Made by a program: the position numbers and the translations under genes. A stretch of DNA of 64,000 nt from Candidatus Amarolinea dominans. GTDB taxonomy: Bacteria > Chloroflexota > Anaerolineae > SSC4 > Amarolineaceae. Shown in pieces: positions 44,021 to 54,708 of this stretch; position 1 is the first letter of the stretch; each line of letters opens with the position of its first letter. The notes beneath the pieces are model-generated. The model made no database searches. It saw nothing but the letters and a program-made list of their open reading frames with translations, and had not been told where the DNA came from. The stretch lies in NCBI GenBank assembly GCA_016719785.1, contig JADJYJ010000003.1:496001-560000 (forward strand), read 5' to 3'.

Positions 44021-46072
44021 TCAGCGCCGGCGGGTGGGCCAGGCGCCGAGCAGGGCAAAGCCGAGCAGCAGGCCCAGGCTCAGGAGGCTGCCGGCGGCGG
44101 CCAGCGCGTCGCGGCCCGGGGCGAAGGTGAGCTGTGCGGAACCGGAGATCGTCGGGACCGGATTGACATTGGGCGGCGTCGGCGTCGGCCCGATTGGAAT
44201 CGGCGCGTTGGTGATGAAGACCTCGTCCAGGTAGATGGCGCCGCGGCTGGCGGAACCGTCGGGCACGCCATCGAGGGCGAACTGAAAGAAACTGACGGGA
44301 TAGTCGAGCACCTGGTTGTCCGGGCCGCTGATGTGGCCGGCCGGCCAGGGCGCCTGATCGTTGAACCAGGCGGTCATCTGCTGCCAGCCCTGGTGGTAGA
44401 TCTGGCCGAAGGAGTAGGCGCGCACCTCGCTGGCCTTGTCCTTGATCCAAACATTGAGAAAATGTCCGGAGCCGTCGCCGAAGACCCAGGCGGTAAGCCC
44501 GGTGGGGTTGCCGGACAGGGCCTTGGCCGGCCGCAGCTCGAAGACGACGTAGTTGTTGGTGACGGCCGCGAAGTCATAGGCCAGCTTGCCGCTGCTGGCG
44601 CCGAGTTTGGCCTGCTCGGTGGAACGGGTAAAGGCGCCGTAGGGTTCATCGCCCCGGCGCCAGGTTTGATCCTGCTCGAAATCGAGCACCAGGCCGGGCC
44701 GTGCGGGCGGCGCGGGCGCTTTGGTGGGCGCTTTGGTGGGGGCGGCCACAGGCCGGGTGGCCGTGGGCGCGGGCGTGGCCGTGGGCACGACCGTGGGGGT
44801 GGCCGTCGCTGTGGGCGCTTTGGTGGCTGTGACGACGGACCGGGTCGGCGTTGGCGACGCGACGACCACGATCACCTGCGTACTCGTGGCTGTCGGCGCC
44901 GTTGTCGGTGTAGAGGTCGGCGTCGGGGTCGGCGATGGCGCTGGCGTGACCTCGTCGCCGGTTTTCACTACGACGGTCGGTGCAGGCGTGGCGGTTGGAG
45001 TTTCGGGGGGCCGCGTGATCAGCCACGCGCCGCCAACGGCTGCCACGAGGAGCAGCAGCAGCAGGCCGATCAGGATCGGCATCTTGCTGGCAGGTTGGCG
45101 GGCGGCGGGCGGTGCTGTGCGTGGCCGCGGACGCGCGGTCGTGGAGCCGGACGGGGTGGGAGGACGGCTGGCGCCAGGCGGGGTGGATGCGCGTCCGCTG
45201 CCGCCGGCGACAGGGGGTGCGACGGGCGCTGCCAGCCCTGCGTCGGCCTTACCGCCGATAGCCGCTTCGAACTCGCGCGCCAACTGCCCTGCGCTTTGAT
45301 AGCGATCGGTCGGCTGTTTGGCAATCGCCTTGAGCACCACGGCTTCCACGACCCTGGACAGATCAGGCCGTAGTTGGCGCAGGGGCGGCGGCGCTTCGTA
45401 GACATGCGCGTGGATCAAGGCAGGGGCGGTGGTGCGTTCGAAGGGCAAGCGGCCTACGAGCAGGCGATAGATCACGATACCGAAGGCGTAGATGTCGGCC
45501 CGATGATCGGTAGGTTGACCCTGGGCTTGTTCGGGGGCCATGTACTCCGGCGTGCCCATGACCGCGCCGCTCATCGTCAGCACGGTGCCTTCGGTGGCGC
45601 GCACCAGGCCAAAGTCCATCAGGGTGACATGACCATCGTTGGACACCATGATGTTGGACGGTTTGATGTCGCGATGGACGACCCCGCGTTTGTGGGCAAA
45701 GTCGAGGGCGTCGGCCACCTGGCGTACCACGCGATTGACCTGATCCACACCCAGGAGGCCGCTGGTCAGCCAGCGGTCGAGCGGGGACCCTTCGAGGTAC
45801 TCCATGACAATGAAGTGGAAGTCCTCGTGCTCGCCCACATCGTGAATGGTGACAATGTTGGGGTGTTTGAGCTGTGCGGCCATGACGGCTTCGCGATGAA
45901 AGCGGCGCACGAAGTCGGGGTCCATGGCCAGTTGCGGCGGCAGGACCTTGACGGCCACGACGCGCTGCAGCGCGGGGTCATAGCCGCGGTAGACAACACC
46001 CATGCCACCGCGACCGATTTCCGCTTGAATTTCGTACTTACCGAGGCGTCTGCCAACCAGTGATGTCGCCAT
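44021..46072 (-). CDS. Membrane Ser/Thr protein kinase with sugar-binding-like domain
   Basis: A 683-residue kinase. The kinase core (about 12-275) has GRGGMGVVYRGYD, VAVKVL, VHRDIKPSNIM, LMDFGLVRA and GTPEYMAPEQ. A membrane helix at about 335-357 is followed by a Thr/Pro/Ala linker and then by a galactose-binding-like beta-sandwich (FEQDQTWRRGDEPYG to GAIYLDEVFI). This last domain is closely similar to one in the kinase at 39257-42052, evidence of recent duplication. A second helix at about 655-675 with a basic tail (TRRR) anchors the C-terminus, so the sensor domain is held at both ends. The gene stands apart from the downstream operon, beyond the repeats. Confidence 0.87.
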   Translation of the reverse strand: MATSLVGRRLGKYEIQAEIGRGGMGVVYRGYDPALQRVVAVKVLPPQLAMDPDFVRRFHREAVMAAQLKHPNIVTIHDVGEHEDFHFIVMEYLEGSPLDRWLTSGLLGVDQVNRVVRQVADALDFAHKRGVVHRDIKPSNIMVSNDGHVTLMDFGLVRATEGTVLTMSGAVMGTPEYMAPEQAQGQPTDHRADIYAFGIVIYRLLVGRLPFERTTAPALIHAHVYEAPPPLRQLRPDLSRVVEAVVLKAIAKQPTDRYQSAGQLAREFEAAIGGKADAGLAAPVAPPVAGGSGRASTPPGASRPPTPSGSTTARPRPRTAPPAARQPASKMPILIGLLLLLLVAAVGGAWLITRPPETPTATPAPTVVVKTGDEVTPAPSPTPTPTSTPTTAPTATSTQVIVVVASPTPTRSVVTATKAPTATATPTVVPTATPAPTATRPVAAPTKAPTKAPAPPARPGLVLDFEQDQTWRRGDEPYGAFTRSTEQAKLGASSGKLAYDFAAVTNNYVVFELRPAKALSGNPTGLTAWVFGDGSGHFLNVWIKDKASEVRAYSFGQIYHQGWQQMTAWFNDQAPWPAGHISGPDNQVLDYPVSFFQFALDGVPDGSASRGAIYLDEVFITNAPIPIGPTPTPPNVNPVPTISGSAQLTFAPGRDALAAAGSLLSLGLLLGFALLGAWPTRRR

Positions 46073-46219
46073 GGGGTGGGCCTTTCTTATGAAAAGAGAT
46101 GATAAAAGGAATTTACCGTCTGCGCAAGCGCGCTGCAGTTTGCGTATTATCGGTCAAAACAGACGAAAGGACAAAAACGGGTGCGCGCCGCCGCATGAAT
46201 TGGGATATTCTCTTTTTTG

Positions 46220-46248
46220 TTGACAGACCTGGAAGAAGGGCGTAGAAT
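46220..46248 (+). promoter_or_regulatory. Sigma-70-type promoter of the beta-helix gene
   Basis: TTGACA (46220-46225) and TAGAAT (46243-46248) are separated by 17 bp. Transcription would start near 46255, giving a leader of about 80 nt that contains a fragment of the dispersed hairpin repeat. Confidence 0.8.
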
Positions 46249-46261
46249 GATACGTGATGCG

Positions 46262-46291
46262 TGTATCAGCCCGTGAATTCATTCGTGCGCG
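46262..46291 (+). repeat. Partial two-hairpin repeat in the leader of the beta-helix gene
   Basis: GTATCAGC followed by CCGTGAATTCATTCGTG matches the linker and second stem of the dispersed element, with an imperfect 3' arm. The first stem is missing. It lies between the promoter and the start codon and would fold in the mRNA leader. Confidence 0.7.
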
Positions 46292-46335
46292 GGTTGGCCG
46301 GACGACCAACGATCTATCGAGAGAAAGACCATTCC

Positions 46336-49037
46336 ATGAAATTCCATCGCTCCTCTTCTGTCTCTTCTTCTCCCCTTTCTTTTCGCTTGTCTTTTCGCTT
46401 CCTTTTTCTCTGCATCATGATCCTGTCCCTGCTTCTCCCCGCCGCCCAAGCGCCGCTGGCGCGCGCCAGCGCCTTCTATTATGTGGCGACGACCGGCGCG
46501 GACAGCAATCCGGGCACGGAGGCGCTGCCCTGGCGGACGATTCAGCATGCGGCCGACACCGTGTCGGCCGGCGACACGGTTTATGTGCGCGCAGGCGTTT
46601 ACCACGAGGCGGTGCGCATCACCCACTCTGGCGCGGCCGGCGTGTTCATCACTTTTGCTGCCTATCCGGGTGAAACGCCGGTGGTGGATGCGAACGGCAT
46701 GAGCCTGGCGAACTATTTCGACGGCGGCTTCCGCGTGGACTACGCCGGTTTCGTGCGCATCAGCGGCTTCGTGGTGCAGAACATCACCGACGGCTTTGGC
46801 ATCATCTGTTACCATGCGGACAACTGCATCATCGAAAACAATCGCACCTACAACACCCTGCACTCCGGCCTTGCCTCGTGGACGAGCACCAACACGGTGA
46901 TTCAGAACAACGAGGTGGAGCTTGCCAACAACAACGGCGAGCAGGAGGCCATCTCCGTAACCCAGAGCGCCTATGTGCAGGTTCTCGACAATCACGTGCA
47001 TCACGGCGGCCCGGGCGCCAACGGCGGCGAGGGCATTGACATCAAGGATGGCTCGCACGATGTGCTGGTCAAAGGCAACTACGTCCACGACATGAACCGC
47101 CTCTGCCTCTACGTGGATGCCTGGGACTCGCCCACCTACAACATCACCCTGGACGGCAACCGCAGCCATAACTGCTTCCACCACGGCATCGCCCTGGCCT
47201 CGGAGCGCGGCGGCGAGCTGACCAACGTGACCATCATCAACAACGTGCTCTACCGCAACACGCGCAAGGGCATCACCATCGGCGATTGGGACGCCGGCTA
47301 TCCCCATCCCATTCACGACATCGCCATCATCAACAACACCTTCTACGACAACGGCGACGGCGTCTGGGGCGGCGGTATCGAGGTGGCAGAGCCGTCCGTG
47401 CAGAATATCGTCATCCGTAACAACATCGTCAGCCAGAACGACTTCTTCACTATCCTGGCCGAGGGGGTGCCCGCCGCGGCCCTGACCGTGGATCACAACC
47501 TGATTGACGGCTTCCGCGGTCGGACCGGCGAGCTGCGCGGGGCCGATTACGTGGAAGGAGACCCGGCCTTCGTCAACGCGACCGGCGCAGATTTTCATTT
47601 ACAGCCCACATCGCCGGCCATTGATCACGGCGCGGCGACCGCAGCCCCGGATCACGATTTCGACGCGGCCCCGCGGCCCAACAACGGGCTGTGGGACATC
47701 GGCGCCTACGAGTTCCAGGCCGCGCCGCAGCCGCCGGTTGCCAACTTCACGGCCAGCCCAACCGCGGGCGCCACGCCGCTGATGGTCAGCTTCAGCGACC
47801 TCTCCAGCGCCGCGCCGACCGCCTGGGCCTGGGATTTTGGCGACGGTGGAACCTCCACTCTGCAAAATCCGACCCATGAGTACACCGCGCCCGGCTACTA
47901 TACCGTCAGCCTGACCGCGTTCAACGACCTGGGGCAGGACACCGAAACCAGGGTGGATTACATCGCGGCGCGGCCCATCGGCAGCGGCGAGGCGATCTTC
48001 ACGGACGGCTTCGAGACCGCGCTGGATTGGGCTCGCAGCGGCAATACCACCTGGTACACCGGCTCACCCAAGAACGGCACGCACAGCGCGCGCCTGCGCG
48101 TCACCGGCAGCATCGAAAAGACGATCTCGACCGTGGGCTACCGCTTCATCTCCGTGGCCTTCGGCCTGGGCGCACACAGCCTGGACAACGACAGCGAGAA
48201 TCTGCAGGCCCTCTGGTATGATGGCAGCGCCTGGGTCGTGCTGAAGCAGATCAACAACAGGGACCCGGAGGAGAACAACCTGCTCAACCCCTTCGAGCTC
48301 CAACTGCCGCAGGGCGCCGACAACAACCCGAATTTCGGCCTGCGCTTCAAGCTCAACGGCAGCGCGACCAACGACTACGGCTTCAGCGACGATGTGGTCG
48401 TGCGAGGCTTCGCCACCGGCCCGACGCCCACCAGCACGCCGACCGTCGCCGCAACGAACACCCCCACGCCCGCGCCGACCAGCACGCCGACCGTCGCCGC
48501 GACGAACACCCCCACCCCTGCGCCGACCAGCACGCCGACCGCCGCCGCGACGCCCACCCCCACGCCCGCGCCGACCAGCACCCCACCCCTGCGGCCGGGC
48601 TGCAGCGCATCTTTCTGGATGATTTCGAGGCCGGTTTCAGCGGATGGTACAAGGAGGGCAGCACCACCTGGTACAGCGGCGACCCCAGGATCGGCGCGTA
48701 CAGCGTCCGCATGGCCGGCAACAACTGCTGGATGAACCGCACCGTTTCCACGGCCGGCTACCATGACATCGTGTACCGCGTCGCCCTGGGCGCGGCGTCC
48801 TACGAGGCCTCCGAACGGTTGATCGCCTACTGGTGGGATGGCGCGGCCTGGCAAAAGATCGAGACGATCAAGAATGGCGATCCGGAGGAGAACGGCGCGC
48901 TGCACCTCATGGAGTTCAGCCTGCCGGCCGGCGCGGCCAACCGCAGCGACTTCAAGCTGGCCTTCGGTCAATGGAGCGCAGACAGCAGCGACTTCGGCTA
49001 CATTGACAACGTCGAGGTGCTGGGCATCGCGAATTGA
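46336..49037 (+). CDS. Secreted right-handed beta-helix protein with PKD domain, apparent frameshift
   Basis: About 900 residues. A signal peptide (residues 1-43, cut near ARA-SA) is followed by a parallel beta-helix domain (YYVATTGADSNPG, then NxxxNN-type turns such as NNTFYDNGDGVWGGGIEV). After it come a PKD domain (DFGDGGTSTLQNPTHEYTAPG), a beta-sandwich (FTDGFETALDWARSGNTTWY), a (TP)-rich linker and a second copy of that sandwich (FLDDFEAGFSGWYKEGSTTWY). The second copy is in the next frame; a base missing near 48581-48584 in the C-rich linker explains it. The start at 46336 is the one that gives a signal peptide. It probably binds or cleaves polysaccharide outside the cell. Confidence 0.78.
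48430..48586. repeat. 48-bp coding tandem repeat
   Basis: Units begin at 48430, 48478, 48526 and 48574 and encode a 16-residue Thr/Pro/Ala repeat (TSTPTVAATNTPTPAP) in the linker of the beta-helix protein. The apparent frameshift of that gene lies inside the last, partial unit. Confidence 0.88.
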
Positions 49038-49051
49038 ATGAAGGACGAAGT

Positions 49052-49666
49052 ATGACCGATCCAATCCCCATTTACACCATCGGCTATGGTGCGCGCAGTG
49101 TGGAGGCGCTGCTGGCGGTTCTGCAGACGTGGCAGATCGCCTTTGTGATTGACATTCGCTCCGCGCCCTACTCGCGTTTCAAGCCCGAATTCTCCAAAGA
49201 GTCGCTGGCGCGCGAAATCGAGCGGCGTCACATTCGTTATCTGTACATGGGAGATCTCCTCGGCGGCCGGCCCGCCGACCCCGCCTGCTACCGCGATGGC
49301 AAGGTGGATTACGACCTGGTCAAGCAGACGGCCGCCTACCAGGAGGGCATCGGTCGCCTCCGCCGTGCGTTTGCCCAACAGCGCCGCGTGGTGCTGCTGT
49401 GCAGCGAGGGGCGGCCCGAAGAGTGTCATCGCAGCAAGCTGATCGGCGAGTCTCTCACCAGCCTTGACATTCCGGTGATTCACCTGGATGAGAACGACCA
49501 GCCGCTGTCGCACGCGGCGGTCATCGCCCGCCTGACCGGCGGTCAACTGGGGTTGTTTGGCGCTCCCACATTTACGTCACGCAAACGCTACCAGGCGACC
49601 GATGATGATGATGATGACGAAGATGGCGACATGGATGAGAGTGACGATGGGGGCGGATATGATTGA
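49052..49666 (+). CDS. DUF488 family protein
   Basis: A 204-residue protein starting at the ATG preceded by AAGGACGAAG, 14 bases after the beta-helix gene. The DUF488 pattern is complete: YTIGYGARSVEALLAVL, the Arg/Ser strand DIRSAPYSRFKPEFSK, and LLCSEGRPEECHRSKL with the conserved Cys, Glu and CHR. The C-terminal 25 residues are nearly all Asp and Glu. The family has no settled activity, though its conserved Cys and His suggest an enzyme or metal site. It overlaps a second DUF488 gene by eight bases. Confidence 0.82.
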   Translation: MTDPIPIYTIGYGARSVEALLAVLQTWQIAFVIDIRSAPYSRFKPEFSKESLAREIERRHIRYLYMGDLLGGRPADPACYRDGKVDYDLVKQTAAYQEGIGRLRRAFAQQRRVVLLCSEGRPEECHRSKLIGESLTSLDIPVIHLDENDQPLSHAAVIARLTGGQLGLFGAPTFTSRKRYQATDDDDDDEDGDMDESDDGGGYD

Positions 49667-50156
49667 AATCGTTACAATCGGTGTCTATGGCTTCGATGCC
49701 GACCATTTCTTTCAGGCCCTGCAAGCCGCCGGCGTCGAAGCGGTGTGCGACATTCGCCGACGCCGCGGGGTGCGGGGCGCGGCCTATGCCTTTGCCAACA
49801 GCCGGCGCCTGCAAGACCGGCTGGCCGCGCTGAATATCCGCTATCTGCACCGGCCTGACCTGGCGCCCAGTCACGCCTTGCGCCACGTGCAGGACGCCGC
49901 CGACGCGGCCGGCCGTGTCGCCAAGCGTCAACGGGCCGCGCTGGCGCCGGCGTTCAGTGCTCAGTATGAGCAGGAGTGCCTGGCTGGGCTGGACAGCGCT
50001 CAGCTCCTGGCCGATTTGAGCGCCTACGGTCATGTCATCGCCCTGCTGTGCGTGGAACAGGCGCCCCAGGCCTGCCATCGTTCCCTGCTGGCCGCCCACC
50101 TGACCGCCGCGCTGAGCAGCCCGGTCAGACATCTGAGGGTGAAGGATGAAGGGTGA
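49659..50156 (+). CDS. DUF488-like protein
   Basis: A 165-residue protein. The start at 49659 is chosen because the fold begins there (IEIVTIGVYGFDADHFFQAL); upstream codons only overlap the previous gene. It retains DIRRRRGVRGAAYAFANSRRL, where the first member has its Arg/Ser strand, and the end motif LLCVEQAPQACHRSLLAAHL. It is a divergent paralogue of the preceding gene. Its last bases overlap the start of the RecQ gene, so all three are translated together. Confidence 0.75.
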   Translation: MIEIVTIGVYGFDADHFFQALQAAGVEAVCDIRRRRGVRGAAYAFANSRRLQDRLAALNIRYLHRPDLAPSHALRHVQDAADAAGRVAKRQRAALAPAFSAQYEQECLAGLDSAQLLADLSAYGHVIALLCVEQAPQACHRSLLAAHLTAALSSPVRHLRVKDEG

Positions 50157-53106
50157 ACATGGAGAGCGGAGAGCGGTTGTGAAAGTTTTGATTGTGGCCA
50201 AGACGCGGATGGGCGGCGGGGCCTGCATTGGGGGGATTAGCTTCGAGGGGCAGAGCGTGCGCCTGGTGGCGGCCAATGCGGCCACGCATGAGGCAGCTGG
50301 CCTGGAGTATGGCGTCGGCGAGGTGTGGGAGGTGGATGCGGCTCCGGCGCCGCAACTGGTCCCGCCCCACGTCGAGAATCTGATCGTGCATGAGCGGCGA
50401 CGCCTCGGCCCGATGACCGACCCCATTCCCTTCATCGAGCGTTTCCTGCCGCCGCGCGCCGGCGGGATCGAGGCGCTGTACGAGGGTTTGACCCAGACCA
50501 CCGCGGCCGGCGTGCTCTTCATCACGGCGCGCACCGGCATCCCACCCTATAGCACCATGTTCTGGCGACCGGCCGAGCCATTGACGCGAGCCGACGACGC
50601 CAAGCGCATCCGCTATCGCTATCCCACGCCCGCGGGCGGCCACACCCTCACCTTCGTTGGTTTTCAAGAGCCTCTGCCCGAAATCCCGGCCGGCGCCATC
50701 GTGCGGGTCTCCCTGGCGCACTGGTGGCGGCCGGAGACCAGCCCGGACGTGGAGGAACGCTGTTTCGTGCAGCTTTCGGGCTGGTTCTTGCCAAGACAAC
50801 GGGCCATCGTACCCGCGGCGCGCCCCTCGCCGGCGGTGACATCCCCGCAGCCTCCGCCTGGGCGTGAGTTGGCGGCCCAGCCGCCGGTTGTCACCGCACC
50901 AACCTCGCGACCCGCGGCGCCGGCGTTGACCGCCACCGGGCAGACGCCGCGGCGGCTGTTGAAAACCATCTTCGGCTACGACAGCTTTCGCCCCTTGCAG
51001 GATGACATCATCGGCAGCATGATGCGGCGCGAGGATACACTGGTCGTCATGCCCACCGGCGGCGGTAAGTCGCTCTGCTACCAACTGCCGGCCCTGCTCT
51101 TTGCCGGGCTGACCGTGGTGGTGTCGCCGCTGATTGCCCTGATGCAAGACCAGGTGGACCAGTTGCACGAGCTGGGGGTGCCGGCGGCCTTTCTCAACAG
51201 CACGCTGAACTACAGCGACTATGTGGCCACGACCGCGCAAGTCCGCCAGGGCGAAATCAAACTGCTGTATGTGGCGCCGGAGACGCTGCTGCGGCCAGAA
51301 ACATTGGTTTTGCTCGATCAGTGCGCCATAGATTGCCTGACGATTGACGAAGCGCACTGCATCTCCTCGTGGGGGCACGACTTCCGGCCGGAGTACCGGC
51401 AACTCTTGTCAGTGCGTCGCCGCTACCCGCAAGCGGTGTGCGTGGCGCTGACTGCCACAGCCACCCCGCGTGTGCGCGACGACATCCAGGCCATCCTGGG
51501 CTTCGGTCGTGCCCACGAATTCGTGGCCAGCTTCGACCGCCCCAATCTGTACCTGGCGGTCCAACCGCGCAGGGACGGCCTGAGCCAGGTGCTCGATTTC
51601 CTGGCCCAACATCCAGACCAGTCGGGCATCATCTATTGCAGCACGCGGCAGCAGGTGGACACCCTGACCGCGCAGTTGAACGGGCACGGCTACCGCGCGC
51701 TCGCCTACCATGCGGGCCTGGACGACGCCACCCGGCGTCAGAACCAGCGCCTGTTCGTGCGCGATGAGGCGCCCATCATGGTCGCCACCATCGCCTTTGG
51801 CATGGGGATCAACAAATCTAACGTGCGCTTCATCGTTCATCATAATCTGCCGGAAAACATCGAAAGCTATTACCAGCAGATCGGCCGCGCCGGCCGCGAC
51901 GGCCTGCGCGCTGACTGCCTGCTGCTGGTTGCCCGCCAGGACATCGGCACCATCTTTCATTTCATCGAACAGAGCGCCCCGCCGGAGCAGCCCGGCAAAC
52001 GTGCGCGGCTGCAAGCCATGCTCCGCTTCGTGGAAGCGCAGGGCTGTCGCCGCCCGCCCCTGCTCACCTATTTTGGCGAGGAGATCGCGGAACCCACCTG
52101 CACCATGTGCGATCACTGCCAGGGTCAGGTCGCGCCCGCGGCGCAGACCGATGCGACCGCCGCGGCGCACAAATTCCTGACCGCAGTCGCCCAGACCGGT
52201 CAACGCTTTGGGGTGGCGCACATCATCAACGTGCTGCGCGGCTCGCAGGCGCAAGCAGTGCTCCACTATCGTCATCAGCAGTTGCCAACGTATGGCAGCG
52301 GCAAGGAACACGCCCTGGAGCGCTGGCGCGACCTGGCGCAGCAATTCATCAGCCAGGGGCTGCTGGCGCAGGACATGCAGTTTGGCTCGCTCACGCTGAC
52401 CGGGCTGGGACATGACGTGCTGGAGGAACACCGCGCGGTCAGCGTGGCGCAGGCGGTCATGGCCGCGCCCGCGCCTGCTGCTGCGGCGCCGCACGACGAG
52501 ATTTTGTTCCAGAAGCTGCGCGAGGTGCGCCGGCGCCTGGCCGACGCGGTGAACATGCCGCCCTACATCATCTTCTCGGATCGCACCTTACTGGAAATGG
52601 CGACCTATTTCCCACAGTCGGCCACGCGGCTGCTGGACATCAACGGCGTGGGGCAGGTCAAGCTGCAAAAATACGGAGAGGCGTTTCTAACGGTGATACG
52701 TGCGCACTGTGCAGAGCTGGGTCTGTCAGAGCAACCCCGGCCGCCTGATCCGCCGGTGGTTGTCAGCAGCATTGGCGGCGGCAAACGGCGCTTCGAGGAG
52801 GTGGGCGAGCTGTTCGCGGCCGGGCAGCCCATCGAAAGCCTGCAAGCCTTGTACGGCGTACAAAAGAGCACGATCCTCAGTCATCTCTACGACTACCTGC
52901 GCGCCGGTCACGCGGTTGACCCCGCGCCCGTCCTCGCGGCCTCGACGCTGACGCCCGACCAGCAAGCGCAGGTGATCGAGCACTTGGCGATGCTTGGCCC
53001 CGAGCGCCTTACGCCGATCTACGAAGCCCTGGAGCAGGCGATTCCCTATCCCGAACTGCACCTGCTGCGCGTCGTGTTCCTGGCCGAACAGCAGGCCGGC
53101 GATTGA
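50146..53106 (+). CDS. recQ: RecQ-family DNA helicase with N-terminal dual-OB-like domain and C-terminal HTH
   Basis: A 986-residue protein. Residues about 12-215 form a beta-rich domain of the dual-OB kind (VLIVAKTRMGGGACIGGISF). The helicase follows from about 265: Walker A MPTGGGKSLCYQLPAL, DEAH box TIDEAHCISSWGHDF, and motifs ATATPRVR, GIIYCSTRQQVDTL and QQIGRAGRDG. A zinc site (CTMCDHC), an RQC winged helix, an HRDC domain (about 785-860) and a helix-turn-helix (ESLQALYGVQKSTILSHLYDYL) complete it. It unwinds DNA during repair. Start 50146 overlaps the previous gene; GTG 50179 is an alternative. The N-terminal addition and the DUF488 partners are unusual for RecQ. Confidence 0.9.
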   Translation: MKGEHGERRAVVKVLIVAKTRMGGGACIGGISFEGQSVRLVAANAATHEAAGLEYGVGEVWEVDAAPAPQLVPPHVENLIVHERRRLGPMTDPIPFIERFLPPRAGGIEALYEGLTQTTAAGVLFITARTGIPPYSTMFWRPAEPLTRADDAKRIRYRYPTPAGGHTLTFVGFQEPLPEIPAGAIVRVSLAHWWRPETSPDVEERCFVQLSGWFLPRQRAIVPAARPSPAVTSPQPPPGRELAAQPPVVTAPTSRPAAPALTATGQTPRRLLKTIFGYDSFRPLQDDIIGSMMRREDTLVVMPTGGGKSLCYQLPALLFAGLTVVVSPLIALMQDQVDQLHELGVPAAFLNSTLNYSDYVATTAQVRQGEIKLLYVAPETLLRPETLVLLDQCAIDCLTIDEAHCISSWGHDFRPEYRQLLSVRRRYPQAVCVALTATATPRVRDDIQAILGFGRAHEFVASFDRPNLYLAVQPRRDGLSQVLDFLAQHPDQSGIIYCSTRQQVDTLTAQLNGHGYRALAYHAGLDDATRRQNQRLFVRDEAPIMVATIAFGMGINKSNVRFIVHHNLPENIESYYQQIGRAGRDGLRADCLLLVARQDIGTIFHFIEQSAPPEQPGKRARLQAMLRFVEAQGCRRPPLLTYFGEEIAEPTCTMCDHCQGQVAPAAQTDATAAAHKFLTAVAQTGQRFGVAHIINVLRGSQAQAVLHYRHQQLPTYGSGKEHALERWRDLAQQFISQGLLAQDMQFGSLTLTGLGHDVLEEHRAVSVAQAVMAAPAPAAAAPHDEILFQKLREVRRRLADAVNMPPYIIFSDRTLLEMATYFPQSATRLLDINGVGQVKLQKYGEAFLTVIRAHCAELGLSEQPRPPDPPVVVSSIGGGKRRFEEVGELFAAGQPIESLQALYGVQKSTILSHLYDYLRAGHAVDPAPVLAASTLTPDQQAQVIEHLAMLGPERLTPIYEALEQAIPYPELHLLRVVFLAEQQAGD

Positions 53107-54708
53107 TGAGCGTTTTCAACGCCAGGACGCTTTTCTTCAACGCAAAGACGTTGTGGTTTCAAACGACAATCATCATCGGTCGGGACGATGTGCTTGATCA
53201 CGATTTCATTTTTTCCGACAACAACGTGATCAATTAACAACCGAATCACTTCCTGTTGTAAATCCGGGCTGGGATTTGCAAGGTTTTCCTGGATACGCTG
53301 GCAATATTGCTGGAAATCTTCGATCAATTCCTGCTTGATTTGTTCGGACTTGGCCTCTTGCTCGATTTGCAGAAGGCGCGTTTGAATGTTTTTTTGCTCC
53401 TCATCCAGACGTTGTTTGCGCACCAGGTAGGATGGCTTTTCGATCTGCTCATCTTGGTACAAATCCAGCAGACGTTCTTGCTGACGGTCGAGCGATCGCA
53501 AGCGATTTTCCAACCGCTCTTTCTCACCTTGCTCGATGTTGGCAGCTTCATCGCAGCCCCACGCTTGGGAAATCAGTTTGGGATTTTTCAAAAGCTCCAC
53601 CACTGCGTTCCAAACCAGGGTTTCAACGGTGTTGCCGTCAATGCGGCAGGTATGCTCAGGCGTATCGGGGGCACGGTGAACACCGCCATAGCCACAGCTG
53701 TAGGAAAAATAGCCATTCCCAGCGCGGGCGGTGAGTGTATGGCCACAAGTGGCGCAAATCAACAAGCCGCGCAGGAGATAGCGGTGGTTGCGATTGTTGC
53801 GCATTGAGAATCGCTGGTTCGTTTTCAGTCGTTCTTGTGCCATGCGCCAGATATCCTTGTCCAAAATGCTGGGGACGGAATGGCAATCCATTCTTCTGTG
53901 GGGCGAAGCATACTCACCGGGCAAAGACGCTTGCCATGCCCAATTTTACGCAATCGCCCCACCTCATGATACACCTTTTCGGTGCGATTGTAGTAAGCCA
54001 ATCCGGTATATTGGGTTTGTCGCAGGATGTTTCCAATCAGGCTACTGCGCCAGCACTTCCGGCGCGGTTGGAGGCCGTCTCGATTCAAGCGATCTGTGAT
54101 TTCTTGAATAGTCATCGGCTCGGATTGGGTATACCAGGCGTAAATTTGACGCACGACCCTGGCTTCTTCGGCATTGATTTCCCAACGCCCGCCTTCCCTC
54201 CCTGTTTTGGGCACGTAATCATACCCATATGGGGTCTTTGGGTTGACCATTGCTCCCTGACGTGCGCAATGCAGACGCCCTCGCCGCATCCGTTCGGCAA
54301 TCACAGCCCGTTCATACTCGGCAAACAACCCTTGAATGCCGAACAACAGTTGGCTCTGCGGGCTATCACTCACCGGAGGCTGGTTCACAAACAACATTTG
54401 TATCCCGGCTTGCCGAAATTCTTCCAGCAGAAGCACCTGCAACATGTACACCCTTGCCAACCGATCTGGACTCAGGCAGATCACCACCTGGTAACAGCCT
54501 TCACCTTCTCGGTCTCGTAACCGATCCAGCGCCGGACGATCCATTTCGCCCCGCTCACCGCCTCGTCCAGAAAATACAAGTCCTTTCGCAAGGCGTACCC
54601 CTCGTGGGTGGCATATTCTTCAATCGCCGCCACCTGGCTGGCTATCGTGGCCTCCTCTTCCTGGCGTTGCGTCGAAACACGGGCATACAACGCAGCTGTC
54701 TGTTTCAT
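53046..54708 (-). CDS. Large serine recombinase, with two apparent frameshifts
   Basis: A resolvase-type site-specific recombinase of about 540 residues. The catalytic domain starts at the ATG 54708 (perfect AAGGAGG upstream) with YARVSTQRQEEEATIASQ, holding the active-site Ser. The recombinase domain (NPKTPYGYDYVPKTG, TIQEITDRLNRDGL) and a zinc ribbon (LLICATCGHTLTAR) follow, then a coiled coil. The frame changes at about 54544, where an A-run lacks one base, and near 53877 at a short C-run. The last codons run through the element's inverted end into host DNA, so the native C-terminus is near 53154. Lower GC than the flanks suggests transfer. Confidence 0.78.
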
